From Lichenostomus cassidix (lineage: Eukaryota > Chordata > Aves > Passeriformes > Meliphagidae), in assembly GCA_008360975.2 (NCBI GenBank), contig CM039182.1, positions 87,513,405-87,577,404 on the forward strand: a DNA stretch of 64,000 nucleotides, read 5' to 3'. A program made the translations under genes and the position numbers. The notes below the pieces were generated by a model, which made no database searches, had not been told where the DNA came from, and saw nothing but the letters and a program-made list of their open reading frames with translations. Shown here in pieces: positions 1-12,205 of the stretch; position 1 is the first letter of the stretch, and every line of letters starts with the position of its first letter.

Positions 1-1570
1 CAAACTGACAGAAAATATAATTATTTTAATTTATTAATCCCATAGCTTTTAATCAAAACTCCTTGAGGAATATGGCAACCTTTGCATTACAGATTATATG
101 ATGGTCCCAGTAAAGTTATTTCTTAAAAAACTGGTTCATTTCTGCTGTAACATTTGACAAAAATGTCTGTTAGTTGCAACAGGTATTTGAGAACACTTAC
201 CTGTGTGAGGAAGCACTTTGTCTTGCTGATTGTTTTGTACTCACACGTAACCAACAAATCCAGGTGCAAACTAGCATTGTAGCTATTTTCTGTTTGTTAA
301 TCAGTCATTTTTTAGTCACCTGTATATTGTTGAAAGTTGTTTTGGTCTGTTCGGCAAGTAGAAACGTTATGGTTAATATGATGTGACCATTCATGAACAG
401 TGTCATTCTTCCTCCACCATAAGGCAGAAGTAGAAAAAATTGTTACCAATGCGTGGCCAATAGCAAACAGCTGACAAACCACCAACATGCTAAAAGTGCG
501 TTTTGTAAACAATTCAATGCACAATTAACAAATATCTTCCAAAATCTGCCCATTAACAATTTCCAAATGTAAAACAGGGCTGGAAAATGCATTTACTATC
601 TATCTATACTGGATGTACAGTAGGACAGTAGGGCTGCATCCTCATGCTCCCAGAGAACAGAATCATTCTTTGTCTATGTAAGGGTTGCTCAGAGCAGTTC
701 AGTTTCAGTTAACTGAAGATATGGAAATGGTGTGTATGACTGAGGTGCAACAAACCCAGTCTGGACACTTTCACTGAAAGCAAAGTTCCATAAATATGTT
801 GCCTGCTCTAAGGATCCTGTAAGTTACCTTGGCCAGTGGCTCAGCACCCACCTGGCTGCTCCCTCAATCCACTTCGCTCAGAAGTGGAGCTCAAAAAGCT
901 CATTACTCAAAATAAACTATATCATTTACCAATTACTGTCACAGAGAAGACAAACTCAACTTGGGGACTTGAATACCTTGCCCTAGACCAACACAACCCT
1001 CCAAGCTGAAGTACCAGTTAACCTTAGTGGTAACATTCATAGAGTAGACAGGTGTTGGAATAAGTACATGTCTGAATATGAAAGTCTTTTTGCTTGGACA
1101 GAATAATGATTTCAAGTCAATTGAGGTAACCTCTGAAGGAATTTATGCAGACACACTGATTTGTATGTAAACTTCATTTGTTTCCCATCAGTGTTGAACA
1201 GCTACCATTTCTCTCTATAGAGGATGAATTTCTAGTCACTGTTCCAACGCAGGTAGTTAGAAGTAGCTTTTTCAGCCATATCTCTTGAGTCTGGTTTCCG
1301 TGTTTTGAGCAAGGCTCTCAGGAATTGCTCCAGCTAGTGTGTAAGAAAAATTTTGAGAGCAGAAAGTTCTGAGTTTCACTGGGACCTCTGTACAATTTCC
1401 CATTCTAGGGTAATTAGAATAAATGAAGGGTTTTATTTTCAGAGTTCTTTTCTAGACCGTCCATAGTTTAGGGAATAAAAAATTAATACAATCATAATTA
1501 TAATAATTCTCTGTACAGACCTGTGATGGTATTTTAGTGTTTTGGTATCTTGCATAAATGAGTAATTAAA
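1..1570. other. AT-rich noncoding DNA
   Basis: No exon, repeat family or structured element was recognised here. Frames are short (70 codons at most) and lack splice context. Composition is typical of avian intergenic or intronic DNA: low CpG and scattered A/T runs. Confidence 0.6.
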
Positions 1571-1635
1571 AATGCCTACACTAGGTCAGACAGGTCTACC
1601 TAAGCCAGTATCCCACCTACAACAGTAGTCAAAAT
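1571..1635 (-). mobile_element. Ancient CR1 LINE relic, 3'-terminal region
   Basis: The stretch with GGTCAGAC, then GCCAGTATCC and an ACAGTAG remnant resembles the reverse complement of the 3' region of old amniote CR1 elements, where a 'GGTCAGACC...CCAGTATCCTG...GACAGTGGCC' sequence is typical. It lies about 1.2 kb before a better-preserved minus-strand relic at 2825-3440, in the order expected if both come from one insertion that was later interrupted. The match is from memory and short, so it is tentative. Confidence 0.4.
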
Positions 1636-2824
1636 ACCAAGTTAGCTTAGAATGGGATGACATATTCAGCTTTCAGGATATTTCACACTTTAGGAAGCCA
1701 TGCAAACATTTTTTGTCCTGAACAGATATTGAGTAACCACTATGAAAGTACTGCAAGAAAATTCTCCTCAGGTTTCTGGTTCATTTCTCATCGACTGCAA
1801 TCACACCAGGCTACGCCTCATCCCTCTTCTCACATGCTGGTTTTCAATGAAAAATAACCTGGGTAGGTAGCAGGAGTAAATAATTACAGCAACTAAGTTT
1901 AGTGATCTGAGAAACCAAGAACAGTGTGGGGCATGCCTGGCCCCACAACTTAGTTGCCACCTACACAACCAGAGACCTAGTCAGCCAAAGTCAGTCAGAA
2001 CATTTCCATCATAGTCTTCTAAAAATATTTCCTGGCCATGGCCTTTTATCTGATCGGAAGCATTGGCCATCCTGTGGTGGAAGTCACAGGCCCTTCACCT
2101 GTGGCATAGCAGTCTCAGGGCAAAGTCTTTACTGGATCTGCATCAGATGAACAGAAGATGGATACAGAGTTCAAGCAACCTTGTTCATTCACTAAAATAA
2201 TGTTATTTTATCACTGCAATAGACAGAAAGTGACAATTCCGTACATCCTATGTCTATGTGTTTGTCTGGAAAAATCTCTATTCCTCCCATCATGAGACAC
2301 AAGAAACAGTTAAGATGAAGACCACTAACTACACAAGAAAGACCATTTTCTTCTTTTTGAGGGGAGAAAAGCCAGTATCATTACTTATTTCCATCAATAT
2401 CCTTACTTATTTCCCTAAAATGAGAGTTTTGTTTATCAATCCCTTTAGTCTTCAGTAGCAGTTGGGTGCTTGGACACCAGACCTGAGGATCCTCAGAAAA
2501 TCCTAGCCTAAGGCCTGCCTGCCTGACTAGGCTGCACTATTTGATCTTAAAATTATACATAAGCTCCTCTGTAGATATGTCTATATAAATCTAAAATCAC
2601 GTATTTGCATTAATGCTAACATCTGCATGTTGCAAGAGATGACTAAGAATTCAGTAAAAGAGCAAAATTAATGCGAACAATTGGAACAGCTATATGGAAA
2701 TCAGACCAAAGGACAACGTCCCTCGCTATCACCCTACAGCACTCTGTAATGCTTCTTAACCTGAAGGTTTATACTGTGCATCTTTGTGTAAAGCACAGAC
2801 TAGTACTGGTTGATGTTTCTTTTA
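1636..2824. other. Unassigned DNA between two CR1 relics
   Basis: This may contain further decayed CR1 sequence or later insertions. Near 2470-2535 there is a GCCTGCCTGCCTG run next to a palindromic AGGATCCT. No coding exon could be supported; the short frames (66-78 codons) have no flanking splice sites or family resemblance. Confidence 0.4.
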
Positions 2825-3440
2825 CCACTACAATGACTTGCCTTTTCAAGCCCACACATGTTTGTGGCTTCCTCCCACATCCTGTGGCAATGAGTTTCTC
2901 CATTTAATTATGATCCTCGTGGAAAGCATCCTTTCTTGGGTTTTTTAAACTTGCTAACTCCTCATTTTATTGTGACTGCTTCCTTTGCTATGAAATAAAA
3001 TGAAAAACATTCTTTTTTCACTTTCTCAGTAGTGTTTATGGTTTTCCTGGGGGTCTGTCACAGTCCTTTCCCTCATTTGTCTCTCTTCCATATGAAAATC
3101 CTAAAGCCTTTCTTTTTCATTTCCTAGTACAAAAACCATTAAATACCTTAGATCATCCTGTCACCCTTTTCTTTATCCTTCTATTGCTACCCTGTCATTT
3201 TTGCAATGAGATGACTGGAACTGTATTCAATATTCAAAATGCTAGGTGGGCAAAGGATTTCTATGGCAGCATTATCGTGTTTCTTCTGCTGTTTTCTGTT
3301 CTATTCCTAGTATTTCCTAATATACCATTTGGGGGGTTTTTTGACAGTTGATGAGGATTTAGGTGACATTTTCATAAGGCTGTCTCCAAGCTCTCTTTCC
3401 CAACTAGTAGTTAATTTCACTGTGTGTTTATAGATTTCCC
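2825..3440 (-). mobile_element. Ancient CR1 LINE relic, ORF2 3' end (minus)
   Basis: Landmarks of the reverse complement of old amniote CR1 elements occur in the right order: ACTACAATGACTTGCCTTTT near 2828, TGTGGCAATGAGTTTCTCC near 2882, a pyrimidine-rich middle, GAGATGACTGGAACTGTATT near 3207, a TTCTGTTCTATTCCTAG block near 3294, TTTTTTGACAGTTGATGAGG near 3338, and CCAAGCTCTCTTTCCCAACT near 3387. The copy is riddled with substitutions and indels and encodes nothing. Divergence is much higher than in the CR1 copies at 26.1 and 46.9 kb, so the insertion is old and may be shared with non-avian reptiles. Confidence 0.78.
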
Positions 3441-6400
3441 AGGGTACAGGTAGGAGACCTTAGTCATTTAGCCCTGAAAACACATCTAAATTACAAGAGT
3501 AGTTGGGCTGTAAAAGGGAGATTGTTGATAGAATTTTGTACTTGCTCAGTTCTACTGGCAAATTTTATTCTTCTAGGTTTTGTTGTACCAGAGGTTTCTC
3601 ACATGTATGTGAGGCAGTGTGAACGTTTGCCATGGATCTCACCTTTTTAGTGGGTTGTTGATTATGGTAACAGAACATTAATTTTTGCAGAAAACTCACT
3701 CAGGAAAGAGTTCATCCTATGAATTTTTGAGAGGGTTTTGCTATTTTTGCCACTGTAAGACATATCCTGACCAAAACCAAACAAGTCCAAACAAATACAT
3801 AATCCTCTGCAGTACTAACTCGATGGAGATTTCATCCCATAACCTTCAATACCAGGTAGAGATGCACAGCACTTCAATCTTTTTCATTGCTGAAATGTGC
3901 TATTAGTATCATAATGATTGCTAAAATGGAGTTGGGGAGCTTAATGAAATCTGGAATTAAATAAATCACTTCAGGACTGTTAAAACCTAGCTGTGAAAGA
4001 ACTTTAAATAGTTGTTTCTAAAAAAGTGCTGACAGAATAAATACATTGCTGCAAGTCGATCAGTCTCATCTCTGACTTTAAAGCACTTGCTATGTTATAT
4101 TTCAGTGATTGCTGTCAAAAATTCCTTAACAGGCCAAAGACACCTCAGTATCATATCACAAGCAGAGATCTTTTTTAAATGACGTTTTCAGCAGTCTCCT
4201 TTCATGGAGTGAAAGGCATTTGATTTTGTCCTTTTTACCGTAAGCTCTTGTTTTCAAATTTGTGGTTACACTGCAGTACAGAATCTAGAGATCTATGAGA
4301 TCTACATCTGATCAACATTTCTGCTCCTTACTTAATTCTGTTTATTCTTATGTGCTATAGGCAGAGTGTTATTTGTATGGATTTTTATGTCCATTCCAGT
4401 CTAAGTCCTGGGGATCTTGGAAAGATTGGCAATGGAAACATTATTTTATGCCTATGGTGGGCTGACTTTGGCCAGCAGCCAGGCACCCATCCATCTAGTC
4501 TCTCACTTCCTCTTCTCAGAAGAATGCAGGGAGAAAATATGATAGAAAATCTTACTGATTGGAATGAAGATAAGATGATAACTCACTGATCAACATCATG
4601 GGCAAAAAAACCCCCAGACACAACTTGAGGAAAATTAATTTAATGTTTTGCCTATTGAAAATAGAGTAGAAAAGTGAGAAACAAAGACAACACTAAATTC
4701 AATTTCCCTCTAACGCTTCTTTTTCAGAGGCTCAACTCCACTCTTAATTCCCAACTCCTCCATCCCCTTCCCCCACAGCCTGCATAGATGGAATCACTGA
4801 TCATCTCTCTGTCTTTCAATTTCATTTTGATTTAGAGAGTTAAGAGGGCTCCTTGACACAGCCAACTCCCCTGTACGTTAAGGACAATTGGAAATTGCAA
4901 AGCCAGACTTCAATGTAGAATAACGTTTGAGTACAAAGAGATATTCTCAGCTACTAGACCACAAATTAGGAGGCCAAATACATCAACTAGTCCAAAAGAT
5001 AGCAAATGAACTCTTGGTTATTTGTTTGAAAGACATTTAGGGACATGACTTTCTGTGCTTGTTTTGGAAAGTCATTTACTGCAGTGTATTGGTTTATTAA
5101 ACAAGAAAGGAGCCAGACCTCTTTCATTTTCACTTGTCTCTGTCAACTGTAAGAGCTTGGAAAGGTAGGTATGCAAGAGAATAAGTTATATAATTACTTT
5201 TCTCATTGTCCTGACTCCCTGTGCACAGGAAGTTTGATCTGAGCAGTTCAACTTCTGGAAGCCCATAAAATCGCTACAAATTCACTGGGGAAATAAAACC
5301 ATATTTTATGAATTAATAACCTCATAAAATGGGAAAGTAGTTTATGTTGAAAAAGTTTTAGTTTAGTATTTGATAAGTGATAAAATTACTAAATCCTTGA
5401 TTCTTTTTCTTTTCAGAGCATACTCAACATTTTTAGATATCTTGAGACTGCAAAAGCTGACCAACGACAGCAGGTTTTTAAATATCACTGCTCTTCTGAC
5501 AAGTAAGTCCTTCATTCTCAGATTTTTTTTTTTCCCCTGGCATTCCTGATTTGTATTTTATCCTTGTATTTATTATACAGACCAGCAAATTCATTGTCTG
5601 GGCCGAGTGAATATGAGTGCAAATGGAATAGTATTGAACTGCTCTTAAATTTCCCAGCTAGAATGAAACCTATTAACATTACAGATAGAGTTAAGATAAA
5701 GCACTGACTCACCTGATTATTCCAACTTGTAGAGCTGGAACTGTGGCCATATCTCTGGATGTTTTGGGTAACCTTTCTCCTGGTAATTTTTTTTTTTTTA
5801 AAGAAAAATTAAATTATTTAGATATTTGGATTTTGTGCTGGACTTAGGGAAAGGAAGCTAGAAGAATTTGGAAACTGACAGAAATAATAGTGTCTGAGGA
5901 TAGCCTCTACAGTTAGAAGAAAGAGTGCTAAAAGAACTGGTCAGGATTGGGAAAAGTGGAGAGGGAAAAAAATTTGCATTGGAAGAAGGAGGAATAGGAT
6001 CCTTACTAAGAGGAACAGAAAGTAAAGTTCCTTTCTGTTCAGGACTTGTTGAAGGAGAGCTTCAGAACTTATTAAAAATTTTAGTTTTCCTGTGCATAAA
6101 GTTTAACTTTCATGAGAGACTACATCTTAAAAAACAAAGTTGTTATAAACAATGATGTTCACTTATCCTAACTTCTTAAATGAGAGATCTTATCTACCCA
6201 GAGACTGCTGCTCCAAAATATCAACAAAGATTCTTGTAGCACTACTAATATTCATTTTTCTTTCTAGTTTCATAAAACTACTGTAAATACTATGTTATTT
6301 GCTTCTTCTTGGAATATATTTCATTTCAGAGTAGCCAGTAGATTTTATGAAATGCAGTGCCTGGTTACAAGTTGGTTCAGCTTTGACATTTTATTATTCT

Positions 6401-9088
6401 GTGGATGATTGGTATAGAAATTTTGGGACTTTTTTTTTTGCCACTGCCTATTTCTGAGATAAAGAAGATAATACATTGAATTTAACTCATACAGTATCAA
6501 ATATTTCATGACCTTGTATATGATAATTAAGCATGTTTGGCTACCAGCAGTCTCCAAAACAAAAGACTTCTGATGCATTATTTCTCATAAAAGAAGAAAA
6601 AGTGCTATAAAAATATGAACTCTTTCATAACTGCCAACAGGAATAAAAATCTTTGGGTTTATATTTATAAAAACAGCTTCCTTCTTTCTTATTGCTTGTT
6701 TGGTTGCATTTCAGGCATTTTGGCTATAAGCACACAGCCAAACTTTTGAGTCTTATTTGGGGTCTTAAAGATCACAGGGTCATGATTTCAATTTCTCTCT
6801 TCCCAGAAAGAAGTACCAAATACATCATTTGTTAAGTGATCCACTTGCCTGCACTTCTGTGTGGTCTGCTTGCCTATTTGGGCCAGAATGTGTCAGAGAT
6901 GTGGATAAAAATACAAGCTTCCATTTCTACTTAATTGACATTCACTTGTATTTCACTGAGACAACAGACAGGCTAGAGCCAACAGCTTCCATTCTTTTTG
7001 GATTTGTCTCTGAGATGCAGTTTTGAAGCTCTGTCCTGTTTACCATGGAAAGCAGACTATAAGGAAGATGAGGCTGTTTGACACAATGAATCCAAGCTTA
7101 ATAATTGAATTATTGAATCTCTGTGGCATTAAGCATGTCAGGACTGAGCACGAAACTGATTTATCTGTTCATCAACCCAGGAAATAAATAATAAATTGTG
7201 AGTCAATCTGAATGGAGAAAACAGAGGGTTTTGTTTCGAGATGAAGCAGGGAGGGCAAGTTCCAAGGAAGAGGCTCCATTTCTGCTTAGACAAATTAATT
7301 TATTTTCATTAACAACATTGTGTTTTGAGGCAAATGCTACAAAAGCAAAGGAGAAGGATAGGTGAAGTAGTGGTGGTTGTATCTCCTTTTATCTTGTAGT
7401 ACAGCATTGTAATAGTCACAGGGCAAATCCCCTCTTCTTCTAAGTGATATTGGAACACAAATCCCTCACCTCTGATCACAGTAGCTATCAGCTTCCTTGG
7501 CTCTACAGTATTCCTAGAAAAGTATTTATTGTAGTTTACTTCAAACTACTCAATGTTCTGATAAAACATTAACCCTACATGGTGTCAATGGAGCACGTGC
7601 TAAATGAAAATATCACAGAAAACACTTGGGAAAAGGAATCATAATTGAGGGCGAGTTTTTGCAGATTTCAACAAGGTTCACAATTAGATATTTTCAGTAT
7701 TTTGCAGGCAACCTGGAAGCCAACAGAATATCATTGTCAATGAAATTTGCAAATGATCCCAACAGTCCTGACCACTTGCTCTGTCAAGCAACCTGGGTTG
7801 CTTGGTAACCTCAGCCCATCTATGTAGAGCAACGTACTGAATTTAAGGCTGAAGAATACTAGCTTCATCGTGAAAAGAGGAACTGTGTTCTAAGGGGTCC
7901 TAATCTTTGAGGGAAATATTTCAGGAATTACAGCAGATAAGCAAGTTTGGTGAAAAATTTGATAATATAGAACAGGGGCTGTTGCTTTGGTTGTGAGTAT
8001 GACTTTGGTGAGACTGAGGTCAGAAGGCTGTGTTTTGGTGTCTCTTCTTTAGGAAAGAGTGTTGAAAAAACAGAGAGGGTCAGACAAAATTATCTCTCTG
8101 TCTTTCATACTGTGCATTTACTTTGTCATTAGTTTTCTGGAAATGGGTTGATTCCTCTCATTTGGTATTATTAGAATATTTTGGCTTTCTGCCAGAATGG
8201 AGCAGTAAATAATATGGTGGTTGATAAACTCTCTAGTTTGATAATCTAGTCTGGGAAGTACAGTATTACCCAAATAAAAGTGGCTAATATCCTTTTACAT
8301 CATCTTCTCCCTGCTTACTGAATTGTTGACTGGCAGCATAATTCCTGTAGTCAAAATAACAATGGGAGAAAAGTCTTTGATCACTATAATCAGTCCTGTT
8401 CCACTGTTGTGAGAATATCATACAACAGATTATTTTGACTGCAACTTTGTTTACATTAGGTACTTATATTGGTAAAGGTGAAGCTATATTAAGTTAAATT
8501 TAGAGAATTACATAAATTTATATCTAATATATATTAATATATCTGATATATTTATTCAGATTCTTGATATTTGCTTTTTGTTTTCTTAGAAACCAACTAC
8601 TGACATTTCACTTTTTTATGTTTATTTAGTTATTACATATCTTAAGGTGATTTATTAGTCAAATTAGCCATTCTTTGTAATGAGTAAACAGAACAGTGTA
8701 TTTCTTTCTGTGCCCTGCAAGATTTTAGAATTAGCAGATTTCAGTCTCTGCCATGGAGCTTTTCCCTACAGTAGTAAGTAAGATTTTCTGCCTTTATCAG
8801 CTCTCAAGAGATAGCTCTGCATGAACTAGATATTGCATAAAGCTAACCTGAATAAAGTGAAGAAAATACCTTCTCTGAACATGCAGACAAAGCTATAGAT
8901 ATCAAACTTGGACTAAACACTTCTGTCAGAAGCTGTTTTCTCCAGTCACTTAAACTCTCCCAGCTCAGGGGTTTGATGGTCAGCAGATATTTATCAACAG
9001 ATACATAATACTTGAATACTGCATATTATTTAATGTAAATCCAGACATTGGATTTAAGAAGCTTGGCAGTACATTGTTGAAATTTCAT
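3441..9088. other. Long AT-rich noncoding stretch
   Basis: No exon or repeat family was recognised in 5.6 kb. It holds T-rich homopolymers (about 5522-5533 and 5788-5800) and an alternating AT tract with repeated TATAT/ATATA around 8518-8560. Frames are all under 80 codons. It is consistent with intergenic DNA or an intron; diverged repeats may be hidden here. Confidence 0.5.
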
Positions 9089-9140
9089 TTTTTATTTTAA
9101 ATTATCCTATTTGAAATAAAAGGATAATTTAAAGTAAAAA
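9089..9140. repeat. Inverted repeat, 20-bp arms
   Basis: The left arm 9089-9108 and right arm 9121-9140 are reverse complements at 19 of 20 positions, separated by a 12-base spacer. The single mismatch would be a G-U pair in RNA. The arms are AT-rich, with an ATCCT/AGGAT core next to the spacer. It could be a cruciform-forming site, the remnant of a small nonautonomous DNA element, or chance within AT-rich DNA. Confidence 0.7.
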
Positions 9141-10085
9141 TATATATTTAAATTGAAATAAATGCACCTATTAAGAAAAAAACAAACATCAGTTTGAGCA
9201 AAATCCATTCTTGTATTAAAGAATGATGCGTGACTTCCTATGCAGGCTGCCTGCAGGACAATGGAAAATGAAGCAAGCAGCTCTACTTTGCATGGCTATT
9301 TGGAAACCCTTGAGGTGTTAAAGAAGAGAAAGAGTGGCTTGCTTAAGGCAACAACTGTGTTAAACTTAGATGTTGATTTGCTTATTTAATAAGCATAACA
9401 AAATGGCAAAATACTAAATGAATTGTCGTAGTGAAAATAAACAGAATTATTACCATAAAGAAAACCAACATTATTTCTTATTTAGGGAATTTCAGAACCA
9501 AATTAAATGGACATGGAGATATAAAGGGAACAAGTATATTTGAGTTTTGTTTGGTAGTTATACAATATAAAGAAAAAAGAAGCTAAATGTGTATTCGATC
9601 TCTCTTTTTTCCTAGAAGTGCACCTTGAATCTTAGGCACTACTCCAGCTCCCTAATGTAAAATTGTGTTCAAATGAGTGTAATGGATTTACTTTCAGATA
9701 TGTTTTCTGATTTCTAGCAGAATTTCTGCAGTAGAAGCCAATTGGCACTAAATTCTTTGTTGTAGAAAAAGGCACAGGAAAATTCAGATGAGTATAGAAA
9801 GACTATAAATAAAAAGCATTAGCCCCTGACCCAACAATTGTCCAGAAGCAAGTGCAATTATGTAGACAAATGGTGCTGATCACAATCTTCTTTCCCCACA
9901 GTGTGGCAATTGCTCTGCATAGAGCAGCGCTGAATAAATAGATGTGCTTTTGACATCAGCAGGATGGAATATGCCTGCCCACAGTGCGATAGAGCAGTCA
10001 TTGACTGGGCTGACAGCTATAACAAATAAAGATCTTGGCTCAACGGGAGATGCTGAGTGCCTGTGGCACTTGTCTTTGCTAATTC
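9141..10085. other. AT-rich noncoding DNA
   Basis: No gene or recognised repeat. Composition shifts from AT-rich to GC-richer toward 10 kb, where the next block begins. Confidence 0.5.
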
Positions 10086-11290
10086 AGATTTTTGCAGGTG
10101 AATGCAAGAGTGTATATGAAGGGCCACAGTCACCTGGTTGGGGGCGGGCAGCAGAGGGAACATCTGAAGGAAGAAATCAGTTTTAGGGAGCCTCTAATCA
10201 GTCAAGAAATACCAGTGGCACCAGACACAAAAAAAGCAAAAATTCAGATTTCATATTGTATTCAGGGATTACCTGTTCCCTCAGGATTTTGTGCTGGAGC
10301 AGGTATAGCCTGCCTTTGCCACCTGATGCTGAACCCACAGGCAGCACCTTCACTCCCTGCAGCAGTGGAAGCTCTTCACAGCTCTCCCTTCCTCCCAGGA
10401 ATGTGTCTGCAGCCCCAGGCCTGATCCTGACCCCTCACGGGGACCCTTTGAGGGGACCCTCTGCAGGGCTGCTTATGGCAACAGGAGGAGTTAGGGGGGC
10501 AGGTCCTGCTGGGGTGTTGGGTGCTATTGTCACTGCTCTCATCCTCATGGATTCTCATTCCTTGAAAATCCCATGAACACACATCTGTCTAACTTCTGGC
10601 ATTTAATGGAGGGCCCTAAGTTTAGTGGTGCCATCATCTCATGCTCTCCCAGCGAACATAAAGGAGGACTACTTGGAGTGCAAGACCTTGAGGGATCCTA
10701 GTCCGTTTAAGGGCTGAGTGAGCCTTCCAACATTTCTAGTTTCTTTCTGTTGTTGGCCAAAGGCAACTGTTCCCCAGAACTTGGAGCTTTGGTTAAGAGC
10801 CTAAAGGTAGGCAGGATCACTGTGAACCTCAGTCCTCACTCCTGTGAGTGAAGAGTGATCTCTGCTCTTTACAGTGCCCAGGCAGCCTGCTGCTCTGCTC
10901 TTGCTCTCCAGCAGGCACAGGAAGCTGAGCCTTCCAGACCTGGGCTCTCCCAGCCTCGCTCCCACAGGCACAAATCATGGATGCCCAGCAGCAGCTCTTG
11001 CAGTGAGCACAGGATTCTGGGCTGAAAGGGTCTGCAGGGTCAGCATGCCTGTCTCAGCCTTTTGGCTGAAGAATAGTTCTGCATCACTCACAGCATTAAA
11101 AATAGAAGAAATCGATGTCGCTGCAGCTGGGATCCCTGGGGCTATGGAGTATGTCTGTGACACCCTGCCCACAGCAGCTCCTCCTGGGGCTCTGGCAAAG
11201 GGCTGCAAATTCCTGACAGACCAAAGAACTTGGGGCAGAGAGCGAGTGTTTAGTGTCCTTTTAAGCTGGAGTGACACTTCCAAAGTATGA
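10086..11290. other. GC-richer block with open frames, unidentified
   Basis: About 1.2 kb with clearly higher GC than its surroundings. It contains overlapping open frames on both strands, the longest at 10874-11290 on plus (138 codons) and 10975-11283 on minus (102 codons). Neither resembles a protein family I know, and both strands being open at once argues that low stop density reflects composition. No clean intron borders were recognised. It could be a decayed repeat, a noncoding exon cluster or a gene relic. It may belong with the exon-like block at 11937-12200. Confidence 0.3.
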
Positions 11291-11936
11291 TTCTCCCCAC
11301 TTCTGATAGGACATGGCAGATTCAGTCCAGGTTAAGAGCAGTTTGGCTAAATGTGGTCTGATGTAACTCAACATGCATAGTATTTTTGTATTCTAGTAAT
11401 AATAACCAGTTAAAAGATAACACTTATTAGGCAGATACAGACACATTATTTGCCTGTCTTGTCAGGGTAGGAATGAGCAAAAAGCCAGAAATACAGTTCA
11501 TTAGGAAGGAACTAAGCCATACAATTATCCTAAGAAAACTGTCTTCGTATTTTTTTCTCTCTATTTTTTTGGTTGTTTTGTTTTTTGGTTTTGTTTTGTT
11601 GCTAATGGTTGCAGTGGTCTTACTATTCACTGAGATTTATATATTGAATAGAAGAGCAGAACATCTGTCTTCTGGCCTATGAACCTCATCAGGTTTAGGA
11701 AGTAGAGGAGGTAAAAGGAAAAGAAAATATGTGAATATAATGACAATAGCATGAATTATTTTATGCTGCCATATGGAGTTAAACTGGTTTGAAAAAAAAG
11801 AGGAGGAGATCTCCATTTCAATGCTATTTGTTTTATAACAGAAACTTTCCTTTTCTTCATGCTTCTGCTTCCAGAAGGGTCTTATTCAATGTATTCAATC
11901 CTAGACAAAAGGTCACTGCTGTCCTACAAGAGAGAC

Positions 11937-12205
11937 CTCCCTCCCTTTCCTGTCACTTCTAGATACTGTGAATAGAGACCTCTCTCTCTCTGAGGCTGAG
12001 ATCCATCGGTGGGAAGGTGCACTGGGAGCAGCTGAGTATCGCCCTCCACTCCCAGAGGTCAAGTATGTCACCCCTGGGTGCTGCGGAAATTGTGGGAAGA
12101 GAGGGATGGGCAATCCCACCAGTCCTACTGGCTCCGATCCTACAGCACTCACATCCTGACCACCCTTCCACTGCATTGTGCCATTAATTTAAATAAAGTC
12201 AGTCT
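11937..12205 (+). other. Candidate terminal exon with polyA signal
   Basis: A pyrimidine-rich tract ending TTCTAG (11934-11960) precedes an open frame from 11968 that stops at 12157-12159. Its C-terminus is PGCCGNCGKRG followed by a Pro/Ser/Thr-rich tail, and an AATAAA signal lies about 35 bases after the stop near 12193. The CxNCGK string loosely recalls a retroviral-type zinc knuckle but lacks the His and final Cys, so I do not assign it. The opposite strand is open too, which lowers the coding odds. It could also be the R/U5 end of a solo LTR. Confidence 0.25.

Noticed and set aside
11937..12205. Retroviral zinc knuckle in the 12.0-kb frame
   Set aside because: Only CxNCGK is present. The conserved His and last Cys are absent and no neighbouring gag or pol sequence is visible.
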